Positions 25,036-34,351 of a stretch of 64,000 nucleotides of DNA are shown here, in pieces (within the stretch, counting starts at the first letter, position 1; every line of letters starts with the position of its first letter). The position numbers and the translations under genes were made by a program. The notes below the pieces were generated by a model. It was not told where the DNA came from. It made no database searches and saw nothing but the letters and a program-made list of their open reading frames with translations. Source of the DNA: Flavicella sp042091695 (GTDB taxonomy: Bacteria > Bacteroidota > Bacteroidia > Flavobacteriales > Flavobacteriaceae); the NCBI GenBank assembly GCA_042091695.1, contig JBELHA010000002.1, positions 1-64,000 on the forward strand, written 5' to 3'.

Positions 25036-28000
25036 CTAGTTTTTAATGAGTTTTACTACTTGATAATTTCCATCTTGGTATACGAGCTTTAGTAAATAGA
25101 TGCCACTAGAAATTCCTGAAAGAGAAACCTTAGTTTGAGGTTTGATAATTTGTTTTACTTTTTGTCCTTTTTGATCGAAAATTTCAAGGTTATTAATCTC
25201 TTGTGATTTAGATATGTATAGGTGTTCTTTTACAGGGTTTGGGTACACAAGATATTTCTGTTTCTCTTTGTGTACACCTAAATTTGTACCGTCTTGTTTG
25301 ACAAAAATAGGAACCATAATTTTACTTTCCTCCGTGTCATTGACGAGAAGAGCAACAGGTACGTATAGTTCTCCTTCGAAGTTATTGTCAGGAATAACAA
25401 CTCCATTCTCAATAGTATAATTGCTCCCTTCATCCACACGGAGTTCCCAATTTTCAAACGAGTCATTACAAGAAGGAAAAGGGTAGGATGTGTTTTGATA
25501 GCTTACTTCTATGTTAAGGTCTTTGTAGCCTAACCTATATCTATCGTTTTTATTTATTTCTATAGGATTGTAGGAAACTATTTGAGGACTACTGACATAC
25601 TCTTTGATAGCTGAAAAGCCTACTTTAAAATCGTCTATCCATAGATTTCCATCAGTTTCAGGTGACCAATTACCATTTGGGTTGATTCGGAAAATAAGCT
25701 TTTCTAATTCCGTCCAGTCGTCTCCGTGTAGATCGTTCCAATTGTCTAAAAGTGGCTGTAGTTGGATTATAGCAGTACCAACGTTGGTTGAAGCTGATGC
25801 TAGCATTGTGATGCCTTTGTTTCGATTACTCTTCTTTTGATTTGAATTTATTTGAGTTACAAAACTAAAAGGAGAGTTTCTATTCGGTGTCTCGTAATTA
25901 AATGTAAGAAAAGGATATGTTTTTATATCCACAGAAGTATCATAAAATAGTTGTTCTGAGCTCCATACATTAGTTGTTCCACTCATTGTATTCGGTTGTA
26001 TAAGAAGTTTGTTTTCAGCTAAGTGAACTTCTCCTTGCATATCTTTGTGAGCAACCCATGGTGCAGCATTGTAATCAGCATTGCTATCGGTAGTAAATTC
26101 TTCCACTAAAGACGGGTTAGTGGTACAGTATTGAAAAGTACTTTCTCCTGTAGTAAACGACCATATATCTCCAATTTTCCAAGTGTTATTCACCCAACAG
26201 TCTACACGCCAGTAATAGGTTGTATTTCCTTGTAAGTATTCTAGTAGTAGTAGGTTTGTATTTTGCTCTGACACTAAGGAGAGTGATTCAGAACTTGTTC
26301 CTAGATATATTTTGTTTTTTGATGACTCATAGGCAGGCAACCACATTAAATCAGAGCTAATAAGGGCGGTTGTACTCCTGTTTTTAGGGATAGGCATAGA
26401 GGATTTTTCTAACATTCTTCCCGGAATCCAATAGTGTTCGTCACCATCTTCATATGCCCCCATATCAGGAGCAATTCCCTCAAAATCTTTTGGAGTATAA
26501 GAATATTTATCACTAGGGATTTCATCTGTACTTACAAGAGCACCTGCATCGATGATAGGACTGTTTTTTTTAGGTCTAAAATCATAATTTATCGGATCTC
26601 TTAAATAAGTATATGCAGCTCCTGCGGTATTTGTATTGTTACTATTTTTTCCTGGAATAACATATGCATTGGGTTGTATATATCCATCCTCTAGTGTTTT
26701 TTCTTTGTTTAAATTCCATGTTCTGTGTACTAGTTTTGAAATGTTATTTCGAGTGATAGTTTTCGCATTGGCTTCACTGTTATGCATCGCTCTGAACCCC
26801 ATAATTGTAAGATTATACTCCTCACGATATGGGTTTTTAAACTGTTTTGTATTTATGATTGTGTTGTTAAGAACCAGGTGTCTGTCTCCTTTAATCTGGT
26901 TAACTTGTGTGTTCCAAGTAACATTGTTTCGATAGATTCCATCACCGTATACTTCGCCTTCTTCGTTCAGTTGGTTATTTCCAGAATCATCAAATCGGAT
27001 ACCTTGTTTTTGGCTGTCGTGTACCCAATTATTTTCCACCAATACGTTTTTGTGGTCTTTTGTTCCTATATTAATGGCCGCTCCATCGTGTTGTAGATTA
27101 CCTGCATTTGTAATTCTATTAAGACGTATAATTCCACCTGAACCATTGGGCCTGAGTCCTTCCGAATTTCCTGTTTTTTCAAGTGTACATCTAGTAATTA
27201 ATGTGTTTTCTCCAAAGGTTACTGAACCTGAAGCACCATTTGAATTAAGGTCCCATTCAATGTCTGTAAAACTACAGTTGTCAATAGTCATGTCTTTTCC
27301 CATCATAAAGATAGGCGCATTGGATCTAAAAAATGTACAGTCTATAAACTTAGAATGTCTACCATTTTGTACAGAACTTGTAATATTAGCTTTAGGCTCT
27401 ATTGGGTTCCAACTCTTAAAAAATGCGGTATTACCTAAAACGAATTTATGTGTTGATGGATAGTTAAAATCGCAGTCTTCAAAAACGATGTAGTCAGAGT
27501 TTTTAATAAAATATCCTGTAGCAAAAAATTCAATACCTCTAAAGGTTATGTTCTGACAGTTTTCAAATGTAATAGCTACATCTTGATCTCTCCCATAAAA
27601 ATCGGTTTGTTGGAGAGCTTCCAAAGAACTAGGTTTGTAGTATAATAATTTAGCATCTTTTTCATACCACCATTCGTTGACTTTGTCTAAGGCTGCCAAG
27701 CCGTAAATATAATAGGCACCGTATTTTTTTAGATGCTCCTCTTCAAGTCCTTCTGTATCATATTCAAAATAGGGTTGTCCTGTACTGTGTTGAGTGATTT
27801 TTCGTGTCCATGTTATCCAATGTCCTATGTTTAACACAGCAAAAGCTCCCTGAAAGTCAATATTGCTCTCGGCCAAGGATGTTAACTGATTTTTTATAAC
27901 GTAATTTGTTTCCCCCTCCGAAAATTCACTTCTTGAATACTGAGGAAAATCACCGTCATATAATTTTCCAAACCTACTTTGTCCTGTATAGTTCCCTTCA

Positions 28001-28530
28001 TCATCTCGTCCACCATCAGAACTTCTCATAGATTTTTCCATACTCCAGATACTGTCATTTTCAAAAGAGGTATTTGGCCATCGTGCAAGGTCTGCCACTT
28101 TTTTATCTGGAAATAACTGCCAAATGTCATTTTCAATAGGACTGGTATAGATTCCATTTTTCCAAAGTGTCCATTGTGTGTTCAATTTTGATGCACCTAT
28201 AAAAGTTACTTTTTCGTTATTGTAATTTGAAACGATAGTCTTGTTTCCTTCGTTTTTTTGAAAATTAATCAGATTGACGTCTATCCTGTAACTTCCTTCT
28301 CTCAATAAAATTTGAGCATCCCCTTGAATAGTTTCAAAAGCGTGTTGAAGTGTTTTCCAAGGTTTCGCAATCGTTCCAATGTTGGAGTCATTTCCATGGA
28401 CTGAAACGTAGTAAGTATTTGAAAGGCTCGGTGTTTTAGCATACACGGGGTTTTTAAAGAAAATAGCTAGGTGTACTATAAATAGTATCTTGAATATAAA
28501 AGAGGTATTTAAGTAATTGTGTGAGTGCAT
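25036..28530 (-). CDS. Secreted parallel beta-helix protein, T9SS type A tail
   Basis: An extracellular 1164-residue protein, probably a polysaccharide-active enzyme. Signal peptide about 1-31. The start of the mature region, NTYYVSVHGNDSNIGTIAKPWKTLQHAF, then LLREGSYR and a tail into QLFPDKKVADLARWPN, is the opening seen in GH141-type and related right-handed beta-helix enzymes. Many Asn-rich rungs follow (NITFRGIEF, IFEDCDF, VENNWVHD, LNNTIINT). A fibronectin-III-like segment (YYWRVDCW, WSFTTG), a lectin-like region and a YPNPVKEHLYI type A sorting tail complete it. No SusC/SusD or other CAZyme gene is adjacent. Substrate and reaction are not determined. Confidence 0.8.
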   Translation of the reverse strand: MHSHNYLNTSFIFKILFIVHLAIFFKNPVYAKTPSLSNTYYVSVHGNDSNIGTIAKPWKTLQHAFETIQGDAQILLREGSYRIDVNLINFQKNEGNKTIVSNYNNEKVTFIGASKLNTQWTLWKNGIYTSPIENDIWQLFPDKKVADLARWPNTSFENDSIWSMEKSMRSSDGGRDDEGNYTGQSRFGKLYDGDFPQYSRSEFSEGETNYVIKNQLTSLAESNIDFQGAFAVLNIGHWITWTRKITQHSTGQPYFEYDTEGLEEEHLKKYGAYYIYGLAALDKVNEWWYEKDAKLLYYKPSSLEALQQTDFYGRDQDVAITFENCQNITFRGIEFFATGYFIKNSDYIVFEDCDFNYPSTHKFVLGNTAFFKSWNPIEPKANITSSVQNGRHSKFIDCTFFRSNAPIFMMGKDMTIDNCSFTDIEWDLNSNGASGSVTFGENTLITRCTLEKTGNSEGLRPNGSGGIIRLNRITNAGNLQHDGAAINIGTKDHKNVLVENNWVHDSQKQGIRFDDSGNNQLNEEGEVYGDGIYRNNVTWNTQVNQIKGDRHLVLNNTIINTKQFKNPYREEYNLTIMGFRAMHNSEANAKTITRNNISKLVHRTWNLNKEKTLEDGYIQPNAYVIPGKNSNNTNTAGAAYTYLRDPINYDFRPKKNSPIIDAGALVSTDEIPSDKYSYTPKDFEGIAPDMGAYEDGDEHYWIPGRMLEKSSMPIPKNRSTTALISSDLMWLPAYESSKNKIYLGTSSESLSLVSEQNTNLLLLEYLQGNTTYYWRVDCWVNNTWKIGDIWSFTTGESTFQYCTTNPSLVEEFTTDSNADYNAAPWVAHKDMQGEVHLAENKLLIQPNTMSGTTNVWSSEQLFYDTSVDIKTYPFLTFNYETPNRNSPFSFVTQINSNQKKSNRNKGITMLASASTNVGTAIIQLQPLLDNWNDLHGDDWTELEKLIFRINPNGNWSPETDGNLWIDDFKVGFSAIKEYVSSPQIVSYNPIEINKNDRYRLGYKDLNIEVSYQNTSYPFPSCNDSFENWELRVDEGSNYTIENGVVIPDNNFEGELYVPVALLVNDTEESKIMVPIFVKQDGTNLGVHKEKQKYLVYPNPVKEHLYISKSQEINNLEIFDQKGQKVKQIIKPQTKVSLSGISSGIYLLKLVYQDGNYQVVKLIKN

Positions 28531-28737
28531 ATTTTAGTTTTAAAAATAAGAAACAGTAAGAGACGAATTGTAGTAAAAATATAGCATTTTGTACTATATT
28601 TTTTATGGGGCGTCTTTTTTGGGATTGTTTTTAGGATATTTTCTATCATCTTTTTCAAGTTTATAAATTGTTGTATTTTTCGAAAGACTCTTTATTTTAT
28701 TGTACTTTGTAGGAGATAAAATTAATTACAATAGTAT

Positions 28738-29793
28738 ATGTATACACGCCGTATTTTCCGTCTGAGAGAAATGATCTTATGGACGCGTTTTGAGACACTT
28801 TTTTTTATTTTGTTTATCAGTTTATTAGTAGGTGTATATGCTTATTTTGATCTGTATTGGTTTAAAATTCCTTGGACTGCAATCACTTTGATAGGTACTG
28901 CAGTTTCCTTTATCATAGGTTTTCAAAACAATTCTGTTTATGGAAGGATATGGGAAGCTCGAAAGATATGGGGTGGTATTGTGAATACCTCTAGAACTTT
29001 CGGAGTTTTTACCAAAGATATGGTGCGTCCTACCAAAGAAATGCCTGCTATTTCTGATACTGCACTTTTAGAAGAAGTCAAGCTATTGACCTACCGACAT
29101 ATTGCATGGATGACCGCTTTGCGTTACAGTATGAGAGCTGACAAACCTTGGGAAACCAATCTCAAAACAAAGACAAATACCGAATGGGGATTATTGCCTC
29201 CAGAAAAGAAAGCTCGATTGGAAGACGCACTATGTCCCTATATATCAGCTGAAAATCTAAGTTATGTTTTGTCCAAAGCCAACCCCCAAACTGCTTTACT
29301 GTATTTGCAATCAGAACACCTAAGGGCTTTGAAAGAAAAAGGGTGGCTATGGGAATTTTCCTTTCTAAAGATAGAGGGGGTTATACAGCAGTTTTTCGAT
29401 TTACAAGGAAAGTCAGAACGGATTAAAAACTTTCCTTTTCCAAGGCAATACGCAACAATTAATCATTATTTTATGTGGATATTATTGTTGTTATTACCTG
29501 TGGCATTGATTCCTCAATTTGCGGAGATAGGGTTAAATATCGCCGCATCTCACTCAGATTTAGGTAAATTATTTGTGTGGTTTACCATTCCTTTCTATAC
29601 TGCTGTTGCATGGGTGTTTCACACTATGGAGCGCATCGGTAGAACTGGAGAAAACCCATTTGAAGGTACACCCAACGATGTGCCTATTTCCACAATAGCT
29701 AGAGGAATTGAAATAGATTTACGAGAAAATCTCGGGGATGATGAAGCTATAATTCCTAGCCAATTCCCTGTGGAAAGACATGTACAATGGTAA
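28738..29793 (+). CDS. Bestrophin-like membrane protein (UPF0187)
   Basis: A 351-residue inner-membrane protein of the bestrophin family, whose bacterial members form pentameric ion channels (cation-selective in KpBest). The N-terminal RRIFRLREMILWTRFET, hydrophobic segment 24-40, PWTAITLIGTAVSFIIGFQNN (conserved pore region) and GRIWEARKIWGGIVN are family hallmarks. Further hydrophobic helices lie near 240-260 and 275-295, followed by TMERIGRTGENPFEG. The gene is alone, with a 414-bp gap downstream. Ion and regulation cannot be seen. Confidence 0.88.
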   Translation: MYTRRIFRLREMILWTRFETLFFILFISLLVGVYAYFDLYWFKIPWTAITLIGTAVSFIIGFQNNSVYGRIWEARKIWGGIVNTSRTFGVFTKDMVRPTKEMPAISDTALLEEVKLLTYRHIAWMTALRYSMRADKPWETNLKTKTNTEWGLLPPEKKARLEDALCPYISAENLSYVLSKANPQTALLYLQSEHLRALKEKGWLWEFSFLKIEGVIQQFFDLQGKSERIKNFPFPRQYATINHYFMWILLLLLPVALIPQFAEIGLNIAASHSDLGKLFVWFTIPFYTAVAWVFHTMERIGRTGENPFEGTPNDVPISTIARGIEIDLRENLGDDEAIIPSQFPVERHVQW

Positions 29794-30207
29794 GCTTATA
29801 TTAACACTCTTTTTTCAATAAAAAAACAATCTTTATCGTTTCGCTTTGTAGTCAGTGGTTTCTTTTTAGTATACTTCTTTGAAATAGTATTTGTCTTTGC
29901 ATACAGTACAATTTTACACAACGATTAGTACAAAAGCAAATAGTATCAAGTAACTAGGTGCTTACAGTTTATAAATATAAAAACAAGCAGATTAGACTTT
30001 ACTTCTTAAAAAGTCTAGTTGTGAGGATATAATGTGTTGAACTCATAGAATTATTTACAGTATGATATCTCTAATTAGTTACTAATTTTAAAATTATACA
30101 AGTACACTTATTTATTATATGGAGAATTGTGAAATATCATAAATAGCAATATTTATAGTTATTTATAATTTAAATATATATATATTGGCCCAAAAAAATT
30201 GCCACTT
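29794..30207. other. 414-bp AT-rich gap ahead of the sigma-factor gene
   Basis: No protein gene seen. It holds an 8-bp hairpin (29993-30000 with 30010-30017, 9-nt loop) and an AT-rich stretch from 30060 to 30190 with the short inverted repeat ATAAATA/TATTTAT (30139-30145, 30160-30166). The promoter of the ECF sigma operon must lie here, but no consensus sequence could be fixed by eye. Its length leaves room for a small RNA or a long leader. Confidence 0.4.
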
Positions 30208-30726
30208 ATGATAAAAAACAACTCTGTTTGTGAAGCTGTTATATTTGAAAAGTTGTACAAACAGTACTCCAAAACACTGTATAGTTTTCTCTACTACAAA
30301 TGTGGAGACAAAGCACAAGCGGAAGATCTGGTACAGGAAGCCTTTGTCAAAATGTGGCAGAATTGTGCGAAGGTAGTTTTTGAAAAAGCAAAATCTTTTC
30401 TATATACTGTTGCCAACAATCAATTTTTAAATCAAGTAGCACACCATAAAGTAGTTTTAAAACACAGAACGCATTTAAAATCTGGAATCAATACTGAAAG
30501 TCCAGAGTTCGTCTTGGAGGAAAAAGAATTTATGTCAAAGTTACAAACTGCGATTTCAGAACTAACAGAAGCCCAAAGAGAAGTTTTTTTACTCAATAGA
30601 ATTGATAAAAAAACCTATAGAGAAATTTCTGAAATGTTGGGAATTTCAGTCAAAGCAATTGAAAAAAGAATGCATGGAGCTCTCTTAAAACTTAGAGAGC
30701 ATCTAAAAACCAGTGTGAAATTTTAG
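30208..30726 (+). CDS. ECF RNA polymerase sigma factor, FecI-like
   Basis: A 172-residue extracytoplasmic-function sigma factor. Region 2 shows AEDLVQEAFVKMWQN (core binding and -10 recognition). Region 4 shows LTEAQREVFLLNRIDKKTYREISEMLGISVKAIEKRMHGAL, the helix-turn-helix for -35 recognition. It belongs to the group coupled to FecR-type anti-sigma factors. ATG 30208 is chosen over an in-frame TTG at 30199 (adds three residues). It is followed after 85 bp by FecR and then by a receptor with an N-terminal STN domain, so it forms a trans-envelope signalling unit that responds to a ligand taken up by that receptor. Confidence 0.93.
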   Translation: MIKNNSVCEAVIFEKLYKQYSKTLYSFLYYKCGDKAQAEDLVQEAFVKMWQNCAKVVFEKAKSFLYTVANNQFLNQVAHHKVVLKHRTHLKSGINTESPEFVLEEKEFMSKLQTAISELTEAQREVFLLNRIDKKTYREISEMLGISVKAIEKRMHGALLKLREHLKTSVKF

Positions 30727-30811
30727 GCATTTAGGTTTTATATAGCATCTAAACATTCTTTTAGTAGGGTGTTTAGCAACAAAACGGTTACTAATATACG
30801 ATACAACTATT

Positions 30812-31720
30812 ATGGAATCCATAGAAAAAGACGGTACTTTTTTAGGTAGGTGGTTAAACAACTCACTAAGCGAAGAGGAGCGTCAAAAATTTGAACAGAC
30901 TACAGAATTTAAAGAGTACCAGAAGATTGTAAAACAAACGGAATTTCTGGAAGTTCCTCTTTTCGACCAGAAAGGAGTTTTCGAAAAAATTCAAAAGGAG
31001 ATTGGCCAATCACAAAAAGTACGTCCTTTGTTTTCTAGATGGATATCTGGAATTGCAGCTTCAATCGCCATTGTATTTGGAATTTATTTTTGGAACAATC
31101 AGGATACTACTTTTAAAACATCTCCAGGAGAAACCTTAGCCTTTCAACTTCCAGACGGCTCAAAAGTGGAACTAAATGCAGGTTCTGAACTCTCTTATGA
31201 TCACGCTACATGGGAGGAAGGTGACCGAAGTTTATCACTCAAGGGAGAGGCTTATTTCAAGGTTGAAAAAGGATCTAAGTTTACAGTAGAAACTTCGAGT
31301 GGTTCGGTAAGTGTGTTGGGTACTCAATTCAATGTAAAACAATACCAATCTTATTTTGAAGTACATTGTTTTGAAGGTCGTGTTCACGTTTTGGATTTAG
31401 ATAATGATTTGGTGTTACAACCTGGAAAAGGATTCCAAAGGTATCAAAATAAGCCGGCAATACTAACTGAATTTGCTACAACAACTCCATCTTGGATGGC
31501 AGGAGAATCCTCATTTACTAAAGTTCCATTGGCTGTCGTTATAGCAGCACTCGAACGTCAATATGCGATTGAAATCCAATGGAAAGGAACTGAGTCAGTT
31601 CAAACTTTTTCTGGAAGTTTTACGAATACGAATTTAGAGGTGGCTCTTCAAACCATTTGTATACCAATGGGATTACAGTTTGCCTTTGAAAAAGATGGCA
31701 CTTGTACAATAAGCAAATAA
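30812..31720 (+). CDS. FecR family anti-sigma factor
   Basis: Inner-membrane regulator that holds the sigma factor until the receptor signals. The N-terminal cytoplasmic part (about 1-75) is followed by one membrane helix (about 78-94, GIAASIAIVFGIYFW) and a periplasmic FecR domain (SPGETLAFQLPDGSKVELNAGS, GEAYFKVEKGSKFTVE, VLGTQFNV). The C-terminal STN-like/DUF4974 region (about 230-300) ends with a typical FSGSFTNTNLEVAL. 302 residues. The last 19 bp overlap the receptor gene, so expression of both is probably translationally linked. Confidence 0.93.
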   Translation: MESIEKDGTFLGRWLNNSLSEEERQKFEQTTEFKEYQKIVKQTEFLEVPLFDQKGVFEKIQKEIGQSQKVRPLFSRWISGIAASIAIVFGIYFWNNQDTTFKTSPGETLAFQLPDGSKVELNAGSELSYDHATWEEGDRSLSLKGEAYFKVEKGSKFTVETSSGSVSVLGTQFNVKQYQSYFEVHCFEGRVHVLDLDNDLVLQPGKGFQRYQNKPAILTEFATTTPSWMAGESSFTKVPLAVVIAALERQYAIEIQWKGTESVQTFSGSFTNTNLEVALQTICIPMGLQFAFEKDGTCTISK

Positions 31721-34335
31721 TAATTTTTCTGTTGCTTTTTTGCAACGAGATTACTGTACCCTCTGTGTATAGCCAAAAAGCTGTTCATGGGCAGCAAAAA
31801 TTGCTCCCCTTGGAAAGTGTTTTACAAGCAATTGAAGAAACCTTTGATATTCGTTTTTCATACAGTGATTCAGATATTAAAGGGCATGAGATATCTTTTG
31901 ATTGGCAGCATTTGACGCTTGACGAAATCCTTTCAAAATTAACGGCAACAATACCATTTGTATGCAAGCGTATTGATATGCGATATGTCACATTGCAAAA
32001 GAAAGATGAAATGGTTTTTTCTATCTGTGGCTACGTATTAGATTCCGTTACCAACGACCCGATTCCCTTTGCATCTGTTACGGCAGAGGATCAATTTTTT
32101 GGAGAATTGACTGATAGTAAGGGGTATTTTGAACTTGACAATCTAGTCCGAAATACGAGGCTTCAGATTGCGTATTTCGGGTATAAAAATACAACAGTAT
32201 CTGCGATAGAATTTAAAAAATCAGCCACTTGCAAATCGATCTATCTTTATGAAGCGACAGAGCTTTTAAATGAAGTGTTGATCACTGACTACTTAGCGCA
32301 GGGAATGCAAAAAAAGAAAGATGGATCTATACAGGTTTCCCCACGTAAATTAGGACTTCTACCTGGGCTTACAGAACCTGATATATTTAAAAGTTTGCAG
32401 CTTTTACCTGGAGTGCAAAGCAGTAACGAAAGTGCTTCTGTCTTACATATTCGAGGAGGTACTCCCGACCATAACCTAGTTCTAGTTGACGGGATTACAC
32501 TGTATGAAACGGGGCATTTTTTCGGATTGATATCCGCTATAAATCCCTATGTAATCAATACGGTAAATTTTTTTAAAAATGCTGCATATGCAAGGTATGG
32601 TCAGCGTATTGGTGGTGTACTAGCCATCAATACAGGAGACGATATTTCAGAAGTTTCGTATGGTTTTGGTTCTAATTTATTGCATGCAGATGCCTTCGTA
32701 AAAACTCCATTGTTTGAGGGGAAAACAGGTATTGTTTTTTCTTTTAGACGCTCCTTGACCGATGTCTTTAATTCAAAACCTTATGCTTCATTTTCGGAAA
32801 CTACCTTACAAGATGCAAAGGTAATAGCTTCCATAAACCAACAATCTAATACTGTGTTCCAATCAGAAACTCAGAATGTAAATAACTTTTTTTATAGAGA
32901 CTTTAACTGGAAAGTAATTCAAAATATTACGGAACATGAGCGATTGACTTTGAGTGGGTTGTATACCCGAAACAAGTTGGACTATCAAGAAAATAGTTTT
33001 GAAAATTCTTTTGAAAGTCTCCTGTCTATCTCCAATACTGGTTTGGGTTTGAAATGGGATAAAAATTGGGGAACTTCCTGGAGTTTTGTAAGTTCATTAT
33101 CCATGTCAAAGTTCAATAGTAGTTATGTAGGTACACTCTTAGCTATAGATAATGGAACAAATTCAAGTTCATTGGGAGATTTTAAGGCAGTCAATTCGGT
33201 AACTGATTTTGAGTTTAAGAATCGTTTTGATAAGACATTTTCTCAAAATACTGTTTGGAGTTTTGGTTATCAATTATCAAGGTATAAAGTGCACTATGAT
33301 TACTACAATTCCAATAGGGGGAGTCAAGGAAATAATGTTTTAGGTTTGGGGGCAGCTTCAAGCAGCACGCATTCCATTTTTGCAACCTATAATATGCAGA
33401 CAGATACCGATTGGGGGATCATGTTAGGAGTAAGAGTTCCCTACTATACTGCCTTGTCTCAATTTTTTACAGAGCCAAGGGTGACGCTAACAAAATACAT
33501 TTCAGAATCCTTGCAATTGTGTTTTTCTGCAGAAGCAAAGAGTCAGTTGATCCGACAAATTGATGAATATCGTTTTGATGGTTTGGATTTGACAGATCAT
33601 ATATGGGTACTTGCCAATGATCGGAATGTTCCTTTTTTGAAAAACATTCAATACTCAATTGGTGGTGTTTATCATAAAAAAGGGTGGTCTTTGGATGTAG
33701 ATTTCTACTCAAAACAATTTTCAGGAGTCGCTTTACTTTCTTCAGATATAGCAACGCTATCAAGCCCTTATCTCTACGGAACTTCGAATACCTATGGAAT
33801 AGATATATTGCTCAAAAAACGTTTTAATAAGTATAAAACTTGGTTGAGTTATACGCTTTCGAATACCTCATACAGTTTTGAAAAACTAAATAATGGGGCA
33901 CGTTTACAGGGGATGCAAGATATACCACATACATTGGTTTGGTCTCACAATTACAGTTTAGGGCAGGTGGATTTTTCATTGGGACTTAATTGGCACTCGG
34001 GAATTCCATATACAGCAGCTTTAGATGTGGTCAACGGTCCTTTGGACACCCCTCAGATTTTGTACGGTAATGAAAGAAATACGGAACGTTTGCCAGCGTA
34101 TAAAAAAGTAGATTTCTCAGTTGTTTATAATTTTAGCTTTTCTAAAAATTCAAATTACAAAGGCAAATTAGGTCTTTCACTAGGCAATGTTTTTGATACA
34201 GAAAATATATTAGATAGAACCAATGAGATTGTATACAGTCCCTCTACACTTTCTGGAAAAGATTATGTGTTAGAAGTAAAAGAAAGAAAGGCTCTCGGAC
34301 GCACTCCCAATCTTGTTTTTCGTTTTTATTTTTAA
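31702..34335 (+). CDS. TonB-dependent receptor with N-terminal STN signalling domain
   Basis: Outer-membrane transporter for an unknown ligand. Order: signal peptide (about 1-24), STN-like domain (PLESVLQAIEETFDIRF to about 90) that contacts FecR, a carboxypeptidase-like regulatory domain (SICGYVLDSVTNDPIPFASV, GYFELDN), the plug (PDIFKSLQLLPGVQSSNESA, LHIRGGTPDHNLVLVDG) and a 22-strand-type barrel ending VFRFYF. 877 codons. The start is TTG 31702; the only upstream in-frame codons before a TGA are four non-start codons, and the first downstream ATG falls after the signal peptide, so TTG is needed. It overlaps fecR by 19 bp. No SusD follows, which argues against a classic polysaccharide-utilisation pair; iron-siderophore is possible. 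Confidence 0.88.
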   Translation: MYNKQIIIFLLLFCNEITVPSVYSQKAVHGQQKLLPLESVLQAIEETFDIRFSYSDSDIKGHEISFDWQHLTLDEILSKLTATIPFVCKRIDMRYVTLQKKDEMVFSICGYVLDSVTNDPIPFASVTAEDQFFGELTDSKGYFELDNLVRNTRLQIAYFGYKNTTVSAIEFKKSATCKSIYLYEATELLNEVLITDYLAQGMQKKKDGSIQVSPRKLGLLPGLTEPDIFKSLQLLPGVQSSNESASVLHIRGGTPDHNLVLVDGITLYETGHFFGLISAINPYVINTVNFFKNAAYARYGQRIGGVLAINTGDDISEVSYGFGSNLLHADAFVKTPLFEGKTGIVFSFRRSLTDVFNSKPYASFSETTLQDAKVIASINQQSNTVFQSETQNVNNFFYRDFNWKVIQNITEHERLTLSGLYTRNKLDYQENSFENSFESLLSISNTGLGLKWDKNWGTSWSFVSSLSMSKFNSSYVGTLLAIDNGTNSSSLGDFKAVNSVTDFEFKNRFDKTFSQNTVWSFGYQLSRYKVHYDYYNSNRGSQGNNVLGLGAASSSTHSIFATYNMQTDTDWGIMLGVRVPYYTALSQFFTEPRVTLTKYISESLQLCFSAEAKSQLIRQIDEYRFDGLDLTDHIWVLANDRNVPFLKNIQYSIGGVYHKKGWSLDVDFYSKQFSGVALLSSDIATLSSPYLYGTSNTYGIDILLKKRFNKYKTWLSYTLSNTSYSFEKLNNGARLQGMQDIPHTLVWSHNYSLGQVDFSLGLNWHSGIPYTAALDVVNGPLDTPQILYGNERNTERLPAYKKVDFSVVYNFSFSKNSNYKGKLGLSLGNVFDTENILDRTNEIVYSPSTLSGKDYVLEVKERKALGRTPNLVFRFYF

Positions 34336-34351
34336 TGTACTACAGTAAAAT

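Noticed and set aside
27050..27463. 137-codon plus-strand frame inside the beta-helix gene
   Set aside because: Antisense to the long minus-strand gene, which has a signal peptide and sorting tail; no independent support.
29993..30017. Terminator for the bestrophin gene
   Set aside because: The hairpin is 200 bp after the gene and lacks a T-run, so it is noted only as a hairpin.
31702..34335. SusC/SusD polysaccharide-utilisation pair at the FecR-linked receptor
   Set aside because: No SusD-like lipoprotein or CAZyme follows; the next gene is convergent holB.
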